Notes: generated by a model from the sequence alone, not told the origin. A DNA stretch of 64,000 nucleotides from Aldehydirespirator sp028819505 (GCA_965207755.1 OZ242297.1:806001-870000); one strand, 5' to 3'; positions 42,611 through 50,520 are shown, numbered from the stretch's first letter. Numbers and translations are program-made.

Positions 42611-43933
42611 ATGCGGATAGCGGTTATCGGCGGCGGCGCGGCAGGCATCGGTGCTGCCGGCGCGGCCAAGGGGGTCGATCCGGACGCCGACGTCGTGGTC
42701 TACACCGCCGACACCGACGTGGCTTACAGCCCGTGCGGCATCCCCTACGTCCACGGCAAGGAGATCGACTCGTTCGACCGGCTCTTCCTGGCCACCAAGG
42801 AGCAGTACGTCGCCACCGGCATCGACGTCCGCTACGAGACCACCGTGGAGGCCATCGACCCGAGGTCGCGCACCCTCGCCGTCGCGGGCGAGGGCGAGGC
42901 GTCCTACGACCGCCTGGTGATCGCATCCGGATGGAACTATGCCGCAGTCGACGTCCCCGGAGCCGATCTCGACGGCATCTACGAGGTCAAGTACATCCGG
43001 GAGGCCATGGAGTGGGACAAGCGCCTCGACTCCTGCCAGTCGGCAGTGGTCGTCGACGCCGGTCTCGTGGCCATGGAGATGGTCGCGGCCCTGTGCCACC
43101 GGGGGATCAAGTGCATCGTCGTCGATCCCGCCCCCTGGCCGATGGCCGACGTGCTCGACCCCGACATCGTCGAGCCGGTGCGCCAGGCCTGGGAGGACGC
43201 CGGCGTCGACATGCAGTGGGGCAACCGGGTCACCGCCTTCCGGGGCGACGGGACCGTGAGCCGCGTCGAGACGCAGCAGGGCGACATCGAGGCCGACATC
43301 GTCATCGTCGGCACCCACAAGGTGCCCAACAACCCGCTGGCCGCCGCGGCCGGCCTCGAACTGGGCTCGACCGGCGGCCTGACCGTCGACTCGAGGATGC
43401 AGACGTCCGATCCGAACATCTACGCCGCGGGGGACTGCACCGAGATCCCCCACGGCGTGTCCGACATCCCGATCCAGGGTCTGACCGGCTCCCACGCCTA
43501 CGCGCAGGGCAAGACGGCGGGAACCAACGCGGCCGGTGGGACCCGCCACTACCGGCCGGTCTTCGTGCCGTGGGGGCTGCTGGCCGGCGAGTGGATGATC
43601 GGCGGGGTGTCCTTCGGGGAGACGCTGGCCACCGCGCTGGGCATACAGCACGTCGTGGGCAAGGCCCAGGGCATCACCCGGGCCCGCTACTACCCGGGCG
43701 TCAGGCCCATCACCGTCAAGCTGCTGGCCGAGCCCGGATCGCTGCGGCTCATCGGGGCTCAGATGATCGGCGGCGAGGGCATCAAGGAGCGGGCCGACTT
43801 CCTGGCCATGGCGGTCCGGGTCGGTCTCACCGTCGAGGAGTTGGCCACCATGGAGAACGTGTATTCACCGGCCATAGGAGCCCTCAACGAGCCGATCTCC
43901 GTGGCCGCCCAGAACCTGCTGGCCGGGCTGTAG
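42611..43933 (+). CDS. Pyridine-nucleotide disulfide oxidoreductase, CoA-disulfide-reductase-like
   Basis: The 440-residue flavoprotein has FAD motif VIGGGAAGIGAAGAA, the single-cysteine motif YSPCGIPYVHGKE (as in CoA-disulfide reductases and NADH oxidases), and YAAGDCTEIPHGV. The NAD-binding motif is VVVDAGLVAMEMVAAL, with Asp where the first Gly is usual. It could reduce CoA or persulfide disulfides. ATG follows AAAGG at 7 nt. It leads a gene set with an unknown small gene and the MSMEG_0572-type gene. Confidence 0.83.
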   Translation: MRIAVIGGGAAGIGAAGAAKGVDPDADVVVYTADTDVAYSPCGIPYVHGKEIDSFDRLFLATKEQYVATGIDVRYETTVEAIDPRSRTLAVAGEGEASYDRLVIASGWNYAAVDVPGADLDGIYEVKYIREAMEWDKRLDSCQSAVVVDAGLVAMEMVAALCHRGIKCIVVDPAPWPMADVLDPDIVEPVRQAWEDAGVDMQWGNRVTAFRGDGTVSRVETQQGDIEADIVIVGTHKVPNNPLAAAAGLELGSTGGLTVDSRMQTSDPNIYAAGDCTEIPHGVSDIPIQGLTGSHAYAQGKTAGTNAAGGTRHYRPVFVPWGLLAGEWMIGGVSFGETLATALGIQHVVGKAQGITRARYYPGVRPITVKLLAEPGSLRLIGAQMIGGEGIKERADFLAMAVRVGLTVEELATMENVYSPAIGALNEPISVAAQNLLAGL

Positions 43934-43946
43934 GGGCGGCGCCGTC

Positions 43947-44207
43947 ATGGGTTTCGCCCAGTGGCTCCGCTCCAACTCGGAGCACTACCTGGCCATCGAC
44001 GCCCAGCGGCGTGTCGGCGCCCGCTACGGCGCGAGGATGCCGGAGAAGGCCAGCAGCCTGCGCGAGCACCTCTGGATGCATGTGTTCACACCGGCCTACC
44101 GCCTGCTGCCCTGGGGCTTGCGGCGGCGCGTCATTCAGGCGCTGCCGGGATCCCATCGAAGGGCTTGGCCCGTCCGCTCCGGCCGGCCCCAAGGACCCGC
44201 GATCTGA
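43947..44207 (+). CDS. Small basic protein of unknown function
   Basis: The 86-residue product (MGFAQWLRSN, EHLWMHVFTPAYRLLPWGLRRRV) begins 13 bp after the reductase gene and is rich in Arg and Trp. It has an amphipathic central helix and no clear family. Its codon use resembles neighbours, so it may be real; confidence is limited by length and lack of homology I can recall. Confidence 0.5.
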   Translation: MGFAQWLRSNSEHYLAIDAQRRVGARYGARMPEKASSLREHLWMHVFTPAYRLLPWGLRRRVIQALPGSHRRAWPVRSGRPQGPAI

Positions 44208-44297
44208 GATCCCGGCCAACATTGATCCACGACAACAGACCAACACAGCAACAAACCACAACAGCATCAACGACATGCAACAGACAAGGAGGCAACC

Positions 44298-44786
44298 ATG
44301 CCGAAGACAGTGACCATCCCGCCGCCCCAGGAAGGCGACGTGATGCACAACATCGAGGAGAAGATCTTCCCCGACTACAAGGCCGAGGAGGGCGACCAGG
44401 CGTACGTGTTCATGCACACGGTGCCCTTCGAGGGCTCCGTCGGCCTGGTGAACATGCTCACCGCCACCCGCCTGCAGCGCAAGGGCTTCAAGCTCACGTT
44501 CGTGCTGTACGGCCCGGCCGTGCTCATGGCCAACGCCGCCCGCGGCTACCCGGCGGTGGGCCAGGAGGGCTTCCCCGGCAACCTCGGGTACAACCGCCAG
44601 CTCCAGACCCTCATCAACGAGGGCGCCACCGTCTACTGCTGCCGCTTCGCCATGGGCGCGCTGTACGGCATGCGCGAGGACGACGTCATGGAGGGCGTGA
44701 CCCCGTTCAACCCGCTCGACGTCCTCGACGCCAACATCCAGGCCTGGCGCGACAGGGCGCTGGTCCTCTCCACCTGGACGCTCTAG
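44298..44786 (+). CDS. MSMEG_0572/Sll0783 family protein (Nit1C-associated)
   Basis: The 162-residue protein with AYVFMHTVPFEGSVGLVNML, RKGFKLTFVLYGPAVLMANAARGYP and FPGNLGYNRQLQTLINEGATVYCCRFAMGALYG is the Sll0783-type nitrogen-starvation response protein found first in the Nit1C cluster. The fold is DsrE-like; function unknown. ATG follows AAGGAGG. Its presence 25 kb from the glycosyltransferase member marks the far end of the cluster in this window. A strong hairpin follows 37 bp after the stop. Confidence 0.88.
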   Translation: MPKTVTIPPPQEGDVMHNIEEKIFPDYKAEEGDQAYVFMHTVPFEGSVGLVNMLTATRLQRKGFKLTFVLYGPAVLMANAARGYPAVGQEGFPGNLGYNRQLQTLINEGATVYCCRFAMGALYGMREDDVMEGVTPFNPLDVLDANIQAWRDRALVLSTWTL

Positions 44787-44822
44787 GAGACTGACCCGGC
44801 GCGGCTCGCTGCAGGGCAGGAC

Positions 44823-44869
44823 AACATCAATGGGTTGACCACCTCTGAGGTGGTCAACTGATTGATGTT
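44823..44869. terminator. Strong 47-nt hairpin after the MSMEG_0572-type gene
   Basis: AACATCAAT pairs with ATTGATGTT, a 2/2 internal loop follows, then GTTGACCACCT pairs with AGGTGGTCAAC around a CTG loop. The stem is almost perfect. It lies between the end of the cluster and rnhB, so a terminator role is likely although no poly-U follows. Confidence 0.8.
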
Positions 44870-44910
44870 CGTCGGGGACTCCCTGCACTCGGTGAGCGGG
44901 TCGCCGCGGC

Positions 44911-44916
44911 TACGGT
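44911..44916 (+). promoter_or_regulatory. Predicted -10 (TACGGT) for leaderless rnhB
   Basis: TACGGT ends 7 nt before the rnhB ATG, with no ribosome site in between. Confidence 0.55.
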
Positions 44917-44923
44917 CGCGCCG

Positions 44924-45721
44924 ATGGTTGCCACGGCTACCACCGCCGCCCCTCTGCGGCGCGCCCTGCGTGGACGGGCGCCCGGGCTGCGGGCGGAGCG
45001 GGACCTCTGGTCCGCCGGCGCCGAAGCGGTGGCCGGCGTGGACGAGGTGGGTCGAGGTTCCTGGGCCGGGCCGCTCACGGTGGCGGCCGTGGTCGCCGAT
45101 CCCGATAGGCGCATCTACAAGGTGCGCGACTCCAAGATGCTCACCGCGGCTGAGCGGGAGACGCTGCACGACCGCATACGGGCTTGGGCCCGGGCGGTCT
45201 CGGTCGGCCATGCCACCGTCGCCGAGTGCACCGAGATGGGCATGGCCGACGCCCAGCGCCTGGCCGCCCGGCGTGCCGTCGACGGGCTGGGTCTCGATGT
45301 GGACCACGTGCTGGTCGACGGGAGGTGGAACTTCCTGGCCTCACCCGGCGACTCCGACGAGGGTGACTCTGAGCGTGACGGTCGGCCTGGCGTCACCACC
45401 ATCGTGCGGGGCGACGCCTCCAGCCTGTCGATCGCGGCCGCGTCGGTGGTGGCCAAGGTGACCCGCGACCGCCTCATGGTCGCCGCGGCGGAGCGCTATC
45501 CGGGGTATTGGTTCGCGTCCAACAAGGGCTACCCCTGCCCCCGCCACATCGCCGCGCTGGCCGCGTGGGGTCCGTGCGCCATCCACCGCCGCCGCTGGGT
45601 GTTCATGGACGGTCTGCGCTGGAGCGGCGTTCCCCGTTTCCTGCCGCCCCCTGAGGACCCCCACCCCCGGCTGTTCGACCTGCCCGCTGCGGCCGCAGCC
45701 GCGACAGGCGGGCGGCTGTAG
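44924..45721 (+). CDS. rnhB: Ribonuclease HII
   Basis: RNase HII removes RNA from RNA:DNA hybrids and excises single ribonucleotides from DNA. The 265-residue protein has AGVDEVGRGSWAGPL (catalytic Asp40 and Glu41), KVRDSKML, HVLVDGRWNFL (third acidic residue) and SIAAASVVAKVTRDRLM. A Gly/Asp/Ser/Glu-rich insertion of about 16 residues (SPGDSDEGDSERDG) interrupts the middle. It starts at ATG 44924 right after a -10-like box, consistent with a leaderless mRNA. The next gene begins 13 bp after its stop. Confidence 0.93.
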   Translation: MVATATTAAPLRRALRGRAPGLRAERDLWSAGAEAVAGVDEVGRGSWAGPLTVAAVVADPDRRIYKVRDSKMLTAAERETLHDRIRAWARAVSVGHATVAECTEMGMADAQRLAARRAVDGLGLDVDHVLVDGRWNFLASPGDSDEGDSERDGRPGVTTIVRGDASSLSIAAASVVAKVTRDRLMVAAAERYPGYWFASNKGYPCPRHIAALAAWGPCAIHRRRWVFMDGLRWSGVPRFLPPPEDPHPRLFDLPAAAAAATGGRL

Positions 45722-45734
45722 CCTTGCGGTCGCC

Positions 45735-46067
45735 ATGGGTCAGCCCGTCACCTTCCTTCGAACCTCGTCGCCGAGACCGGGCATCGTGCGCTTCGAGCTG
45801 AACCGGACCATCACCGGCATGGGCCACGAGCGCTACCGGGCCGGCGAGGAGATTCTCGGGGACCGTCCTTCCGACGAGCTGGCCCGCCGGATGCTGGCCA
45901 CCGGAAGGCTGTCGTCGCTGCACATGCACGGCTCGGTGATAACCGCCGAACTGGCCGGCGCCGACGACTCCGGCCTGGGCGACGTGATCGCCAGCCTCTA
46001 CACCTACTACGTGCCCGGCGTGGAGATCCCCAGCGACGAGGAGCTAATAGCCCTGGTGGAGGCCTGA
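45735..46067 (+). CDS. Unknown small protein, possibly Nfu/NifU N-terminal-like
   Basis: The 110-residue product (GIVRFELNRTITGMGHERYR, LARRMLATGRLSSLHMHGSV) has the length and order of strands of a Nfu N-terminal (scaffold-like) domain, but lacks cysteines. The resemblance is weak. ATG 45735 follows rnhB after 13 bp with a TAGCCT -10-like sequence. The gap 46068-46330 has no gene I can support. Confidence 0.55.
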   Translation: MGQPVTFLRTSSPRPGIVRFELNRTITGMGHERYRAGEEILGDRPSDELARRMLATGRLSSLHMHGSVITAELAGADDSGLGDVIASLYTYYVPGVEIPSDEELIALVEA

Positions 46068-46300
46068 CGGGGCTCTGGGCGAGACACACGAGATGTGATC
46101 GGCCGTCGAATCCGCCACCCGTGACGTCTTGAGCGCTATCGACGAACACGGTGTCCCAGGTCGCCCCTAGCAGGTGCGTCGCCGGTTTGGTTGCGCGACC
46201 TGTCCGGCCTCTGACCTAGCGCGATGGACCGCAGGGCTCCGCAGTTGTACTCACGACATACCACTAGCATCAGATACTCGACTGTGTGTAACGCCGATGT

Positions 46301-46306
46301 TACGGT
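46301..46306 (+). promoter_or_regulatory. Extended -10 (TGTTACGGT) of the HTH-MT-A70 gene
   Basis: TACGGT preceded by TG lies 25 nt before the ATG at 46331 and 7 nt before an in-frame TTG at 46313, which could be the start of a leaderless message. Confidence 0.5.
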
Positions 46307-46330
46307 AGGCCCTTGGATGGACGATACTCC

Positions 46331-47176
46331 ATGACCGATGTCCTGAGAGCACTCGACGAAGCCCGTCGACGGGCAGGCCTGTCAAAGGCCGAGCTCGCCC
46401 GCCTGGCTGATACCCAACCCGCCTCGGTCCGGCGGCTGCTTGGCGGGAACGGACACAATCCGCTGGTCTCGACCATCGCCCGCCTCGCTGAAGTGCTCGG
46501 TCATGAGGTACGCGTGGTGCCTACGCCAGGGGGCCGGGCTGCTTCTTCGGAGCGAATCTGCGGCGAAGCGGGTGCGGCCGCAGACGACTTGACGCGGCTG
46601 GCGGACGGCCCGTTCTCCACGCTGCTCGCCGACCCGCCTTGGCGCTTCATGAACCGTACCGGGAAGGTGGCGCCGGAGCATCGACGGCTGTCGCGCTATG
46701 ACACGATGACGACCGCGGAGATCCGTGCCTTGCCGGTAAGCGAGATCGTCGCAGAGCAGGCCCACCTCTACCTGTGGGTGCCCAACGCGCTGATCGCCGA
46801 CGGGCTCGCCGTGATGGAATCGTGGGGCTTCGCCTACAAGTCGAATCTGGTGTGGGCCAAGCGCCGCAAGGACGGCGGCCCCGACGGCCGCGGCGTGGGC
46901 TTCTACTTCAGAAACGTGACCGAGATCATCCTGTTCGGCGTACGGGGCAGTATGCGGACGCTGCCGCCGGGTCGCCGGCAGGTGAACATCATCGAGACTC
47001 GCAAGCGCGAGCACTCGCGCAAGCCCGACGAGCAGTACGACATCATCGAGGCCTGCTCTCCCGGTCCGTACCTGGAGTTGTTCGCCCGGTACTCGCGTCC
47101 GGGTTGGACCTCATGGGGGCTGGAGGCCGACGACGATGTCGAGCCGCGGGCCAAGCGCTACGCCGCCTACAGCTGA
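46331..47176 (+). CDS. HTH-MT-A70 fusion: adenine-N6 DNA/RNA methyltransferase
   Basis: The 281-residue protein has an XRE-type helix-turn-helix at about 14-55 (AGLSKAELARLADTQPASVRRLL) and an MT-A70 methyltransferase with LLADPPWRFMN (the DPPW motif at 101-104), LYLWVPNALI, VWAKRRKDGGPDGRG and ENIILFGVRG-type sequence. No restriction partner is seen. Such orphan methylases are often phage-borne or regulatory. ATG 46331 was chosen; TTG 46313 is an alternative. A degraded region follows. Confidence 0.83.
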   Translation: MTDVLRALDEARRRAGLSKAELARLADTQPASVRRLLGGNGHNPLVSTIARLAEVLGHEVRVVPTPGGRAASSERICGEAGAAADDLTRLADGPFSTLLADPPWRFMNRTGKVAPEHRRLSRYDTMTTAEIRALPVSEIVAEQAHLYLWVPNALIADGLAVMESWGFAYKSNLVWAKRRKDGGPDGRGVGFYFRNVTEIILFGVRGSMRTLPPGRRQVNIIETRKREHSRKPDEQYDIIEACSPGPYLELFARYSRPGWTSWGLEADDDVEPRAKRYAAYS

Positions 47177-47238
47177 TCCGCTGGGGGCTAGGGTCAGACA
47201 GCGGCGGCATCATTCGGACGCTCGGCTCTGCATGGCGG

Positions 47239-47583
47239 CTACTGCTCAGCAACGGGCGGCATCATCGCCAGGGCCTCGTTGCGGAGTGCCTCATACACCG
47301 GCTTCGCGTTGCCCCACTTTGGGTACGCGTCCCGCCACGACTCCCTGAGGGCCTCGGCCTCGTCGAGCTTCCTCCTCGCTCTGCGGGCGAGTTCGATGCC
47401 GTCGATTCTGTCCGGCTCGATGCCGATCAGCAGCAGCGGGCACTCGCCGCCGCCGCCGAGGTTCACGCGGTACACCGTCGAGCGGTGCCTGCCGAGATGC
47501 CTCGCCACATCATCGACGCTCGAACCTGCTGCGCGCATCGCCTCGATCCGGGCGCGCTCGTCGGAGCTGAGCCGCTGTGCCAT
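47239..47583 (-). CDS. HTH protein, IS30-transposase-N-terminus-like
   Basis: The 114-residue protein has RLSSDERARIEAMRAAGSS, DDVARHLGRHRSTVYRV, which matches the HTH_38/IS30 transposase N-terminus. The remainder does not look like a DDE catalytic domain, so this is either a free regulator or an IS30-type remnant whose 3' part was lost. ATG 47583 follows GGAGG at 8 nt. A 72-bp palindromic element that also occurs at 18209 lies at its 5' end, 12 bp away. Confidence 0.55.
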   Translation of the reverse strand: MAQRLSSDERARIEAMRAAGSSVDDVARHLGRHRSTVYRVNLGGGGECPLLLIGIEPDRIDGIELARRARRKLDEAEALRESWRDAYPKWGNAKPVYEALRNEALAMMPPVAEQ

Positions 47584-47594
47584 ACTGAGAACCT

Positions 47595-47666
47595 CCACCG
47601 GTTCGGATGCTGACTGGACAACCGGCCATCATGGCCGATATGTCGCATCCACCGGTGGAGGGCGCC
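47595..47666. repeat. Dispersed 72-bp palindromic element, copy 2
   Basis: This copy has perfect GGCCAT/ATGGCC inner arms and the same CCACCGGTTCGGATGC/GCATCCACCGGTGG outer arms as 18209-18280. It sits immediately upstream of the HTH gene. Confidence 0.8.
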
Positions 47667-47768
47667 GCCTCTTGCAGGATCACGTCCGCGTATCGCGTCA
47701 CCCCGTAGCGGTAGCCGCCGGGCAGGCCCTCAATTGTCGGCTGCCGAACCTGTCCAGCGAGATCAAGG

Positions 47769-48065
47769 ATGTCGTCCGCGTCGGGGGCCTGGTGCATCGG
47801 CGCGAAGGCTACACACTGGCACCCTTCGGGCCCGGCGTCGCCGTTTCCGCCAGGGGAGACGAAGTCCCGTGCAGTGACGTCGGGCAAGATGGTCCCGGGC
47901 CCCAAGATCGGATTCGACATCGACGACATCAAGGCCTGGCCGGACCGGCTGCTCGCCGGCGAGGAGGTGGTCGTCACCGAGGAGCTGCACGGGACGTTCT
48001 GCTGCGTCGGACTGCGCTGGCTGGAGCGAGGCGCCGGGCCGGAGGCGGTGGCGTCCTACCAGTAG
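47769..48065 (+). pseudogene. RNA-ligase-like fragment, catalytic Lys lost
   Basis: The frame from 47889 reads GPKIGFDIDDIKAWPDRLLAG then EEVVVTEELHGTFCC, resembling the nucleotidyl-transfer motif of RNA ligase/DRAT-like proteins (EKxHGT). The Lys is Glu here, and the chain ends after about 60 residues, so it is a broken gene if real. I cannot exclude chance similarity. Upstream frames offer no clear N-terminus. Confidence 0.4.
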
Positions 48066-48151
48066 TCGGACCCGGCCGCGGTTTCGCGACTCGGGTCGCT
48101 GAGAGCGTCCCCTGACTCCATCCGGCTGAGAGCGGAGGCTGGGGCCTGCTC

Positions 48152-48853
48152 TCAGTCGATGAGGCCTTCGGAGAGCACCTTGCGAATTCCAGTGGATCGG
48201 TCCGCCACTCCGAGCTTGGTCCACAGCCGCGACAGTTCTCGGTACATCGAGCGCTCGGAGTGGCCCAACTCGGCGGCGACATCGGCCACCGGCACGCCGG
48301 CCACCAGCCTCCTCAGCACCTGCTTCTCGCCGTCGTTGAGAGGCTTGGACATCGACTCGTCGAGATAGCGCAGCAGGGTGGCTGCGGCGAGTTCCATCCG
48401 CTGTGCGCCGGCTTTCGTGCTCAGCCTGGCCAGTGCGTCATAGTGGACCACGCTCGGTGCCTTCCCTGTCAGCGCAGGTGTCCGGGCCGGAGCCGGACGC
48501 TTGGCCTTCGCCTCGGCAGAGACGAGCCAGTCCTCGATGGAAGCTGCGGCCTCGCGAGCATACGCGGCGACGATTGCCCAGTCCTCGGCCAGGTCCGCGG
48601 GTATCGAGAGCGCTGCCATGGCGTGTTCCGCGTCACGGAAGAGACGCGCGACATTGCGCTGATAGGACGGCGGCAGCGACTCGCCGAATATGTGGACCGC
48701 TTCGCGGTGAAACCCGGCCCTCCACAGCTCGGTGTGCGCGCCGGCGGCCGTCCCGAATCGGTAGGCATCCAGCATCGCCCCGGTCACTGCGGCTATCCCG
48801 TCGCACACCACACGGACCGGCGCCAAGGCCCGGCCGCTTGATTCGTCGCCCAC
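48152..48853 (-). CDS. LuxR-type response regulator-like HTH protein
   Basis: The 233-residue protein has a C-terminal LuxR/GerE helix-turn-helix (LNDGEKQVLRRLVAGVPVADVAAELGHSERSMYRELSRLW). The N-terminal 160 residues are helical without a phosphoacceptor Asp I can find, and mention no known sensor domain. GTG 48853 was chosen because a TACGGT -10 box (48862-48867, minus strand) lies 8 nt upstream. It may be an orphan regulator of nearby genes; target unknown. Confidence 0.7.
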   Translation of the reverse strand: MGDESSGRALAPVRVVCDGIAAVTGAMLDAYRFGTAAGAHTELWRAGFHREAVHIFGESLPPSYQRNVARLFRDAEHAMAALSIPADLAEDWAIVAAYAREAAASIEDWLVSAEAKAKRPAPARTPALTGKAPSVVHYDALARLSTKAGAQRMELAAATLLRYLDESMSKPLNDGEKQVLRRLVAGVPVADVAAELGHSERSMYRELSRLWTKLGVADRSTGIRKVLSEGLID

Positions 48854-48861
48854 GCAACCCG

Positions 48862-48867
48862 ACCGTA
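48862..48867 (-). promoter_or_regulatory. Predicted -10 (TACGGT) of the LuxR-type gene
   Basis: The minus-strand TACGGT lies 8 nt upstream of GTG 48853, the leaderless arrangement seen at gpsA and rnhB. Confidence 0.5.
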
Positions 48868-48974
48868 CTACATATGGCGCTTCCAGGTTCGCTCCGGATC
48901 TGGGGCTGGGTCTCCTCCAGCTCGTACGGTTCGTGGCTACCCGGACGGCCTGCTCGGCTCCGATCCCGCAGGTG

Positions 48975-49190
48975 GAGCGGACCAAGGTGGTGGGGCTGAT
49001 CGCGCTTCCCGGCGCCATGACCGGGCTGCTGCTCGCCGGTGTGGACACCGCGCGGAGCGGTGGTGATCCAGATACTGGCAGGCAGCTGATGCTGGGAACG
49101 GCAGCGCTCCTGCGCGACCGCCATGGTCGGCACGGTCACGGTGGCGGGGCCTGCTGGGTCCGCCCGGGCCCGGGGGTGGGCGAGCCGGCC
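48975..49190 (+). pseudogene. FetB/YbbM-like ABC permease fragment
   Basis: The reading PQVERTKVVGLIALPGAMTG then LLLAGVD is the hallmark of FetB-type permeases; past about 49050 the frame shifts, and another frame continues with ATAMVGTVTVAG. No start or intact end. A stretch of 48856-49247 with no intact gene surrounds it. Confidence 0.6.
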
Positions 49191-49247
49191 GCGGGCGGGC
49201 GATAATGCCTGCCGCGTCGAAGACCCCCCACGAAAGGACGCCGACCC

Positions 49248-49706
49248 ATGGTCAACCCCATTCCCGAGGACTACCCGCGAGTCTCGACCTACCTGTGCGT
49301 CGACGGCGCATCCGACGCCATCGACTTCTACTCGCGCGTTCTCGGCTTCACCGAGAGTCGCCGCATGACCTTCGCCGGCCGGGTCGGCCACTGCGAGCTG
49401 CGCCTCGGCGACTCGCTGATCATGCTGTCCGACGAGTGGCCCGAGGAGGGCGTCGTGGGGCCCAACACGCTGGGCGGGACGCCGGTGTCCATGACCGTGA
49501 ACGTCGAGGACTGCGACGCGACCTTCGCGGCCGCGCTGGCGGCCGGGGCCACGGAGCTGAGGCCCCCCGAGGACCAGTTCTACGGTGACCGCGCCGGCCA
49601 GTTCCTCGACCCGTGGGGCCACAAGTGGAGCGTGCACACCCACATCGAGGACGTGGACGACGAAGAGCTGGACCGGCGCGCCGCCGCGATGATGGGCGGA
49701 GGCTGA
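49248..49706 (+). CDS. VOC (glyoxalase/PhnB-like) family protein
   Basis: The 152-residue protein starts with ATG 49248 after GAAAGGA and has the VOC pattern: STYLCVDGASDAIDFYSRVLGF, GHCELRLGDSLIMLSDEWPE, MTVNVEDCDATFAAALAAGA, QFYGDRAGQFLDPWGHKWSVHTH. Metal-ligand-type His and Glu are present. It is near the PhnB-like group; substrate unknown. The next gene starts 7 bp on. Confidence 0.85.
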   Translation: MVNPIPEDYPRVSTYLCVDGASDAIDFYSRVLGFTESRRMTFAGRVGHCELRLGDSLIMLSDEWPEEGVVGPNTLGGTPVSMTVNVEDCDATFAAALAAGATELRPPEDQFYGDRAGQFLDPWGHKWSVHTHIEDVDDEELDRRAAAMMGGG

Positions 49707-49712
49707 GCGCAG

Positions 49713-50339
49713 GTGCCCTCCCGCCCGCAGTGGATGGCCGTGCTCGATGTGGAGGGCGTGCTCACCCCAGAGGTGTGGATCGCGGTAGCCGAGCGCACCG
49801 GCATCGACTTCCTGCGCCGCACCACCCGCGACGAGCCCGACTACGACGTGCTGATGAAGGGCAGGATCGCGGCGCTCGACGAGGCCGGCGTCACCATGAC
49901 CACGATCATGGACGTGGTCGAGGGCCTGGTCCCTCTAGACGGCGCGGTGGGCTTCCTGCGGGAGCTCCGGTCGCGCATGCCGGTGGTGCTGCTGTCGGAC
50001 ACGTTCGAGCAGTTCGGCCGCCCGTTGATGGCCCAGTTGGGCTGGCCGCTGCTGCTGTGCCACACGCTGGTGGTGGAGGGCGACCGCCTCGCTGACTACC
50101 GGCTACGGCTTCCCGACCAGAAGGCGAAGGCCGTCGAGGCCTTCCGCTCGCTCAACTACCGGGTGGCGGCGGTGGGCGACTCCTACAACGATCTGTCGAT
50201 GCTGGCCGCCGCCGATTCCGGGATCCTGTTCCGGGCCCCGGACAACGTGCGGTCCGAGCATCCGCAGTATCCGTGCTGCACCGACTATGGCGCACTGCTC
50301 GACCTCCTGGCCGGCAAGGCGGCCAGCTCTGCGGCGTAG
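49713..50339 (+). CDS. thrH: ThrH-like phosphoserine phosphatase / homoserine phosphotransferase
   Basis: The 208-residue HAD protein has MAVLDVEGVLTPEVW (nucleophile Asp; Glu in place of the second Asp as in ThrH), EPDYDVLMKGRI, VVLLSDTFEQFGRPLM, PDQKAKAVEAF and VGDSYNDLSMLAA. ThrH converts phosphoserine to serine and can transfer phosphate to homoserine. GTG 49713 lies 7 bp after the VOC gene stop. Confidence 0.87.
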   Translation: MPSRPQWMAVLDVEGVLTPEVWIAVAERTGIDFLRRTTRDEPDYDVLMKGRIAALDEAGVTMTTIMDVVEGLVPLDGAVGFLRELRSRMPVVLLSDTFEQFGRPLMAQLGWPLLLCHTLVVEGDRLADYRLRLPDQKAKAVEAFRSLNYRVAAVGDSYNDLSMLAAADSGILFRAPDNVRSEHPQYPCCTDYGALLDLLAGKAASSAA

Positions 50340-50425
50340 CCGCCGTGTCGTGTGGCGGTGCCGGTTCTGGGGTGTGACCGCCGTGTCGTGTGGCGGGTCT
50401 GGGGTGTGACCGCCGTGTATCGGGC
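50336..50425 (+). repeat. Three short degenerate tandem units with CCGCC/GGCGG stems
   Basis: CCGCCGTGTCGTGTGGCGG occurs twice (50340 on and 50379 on) and a third, shorter one begins near 50410. Period is about 32-38 bp. The units start at the thrH stop codon. Confidence 0.65.
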
Positions 50426-50520
50426 GAATCGGCTCGTTCTGTAGCATGAATGTATCACGCAAATGGGCAACAAGTAGCCTGCAAGAGCGAGTAACAATGG
50501 TATGGGGGCGCTAGGTTGGC

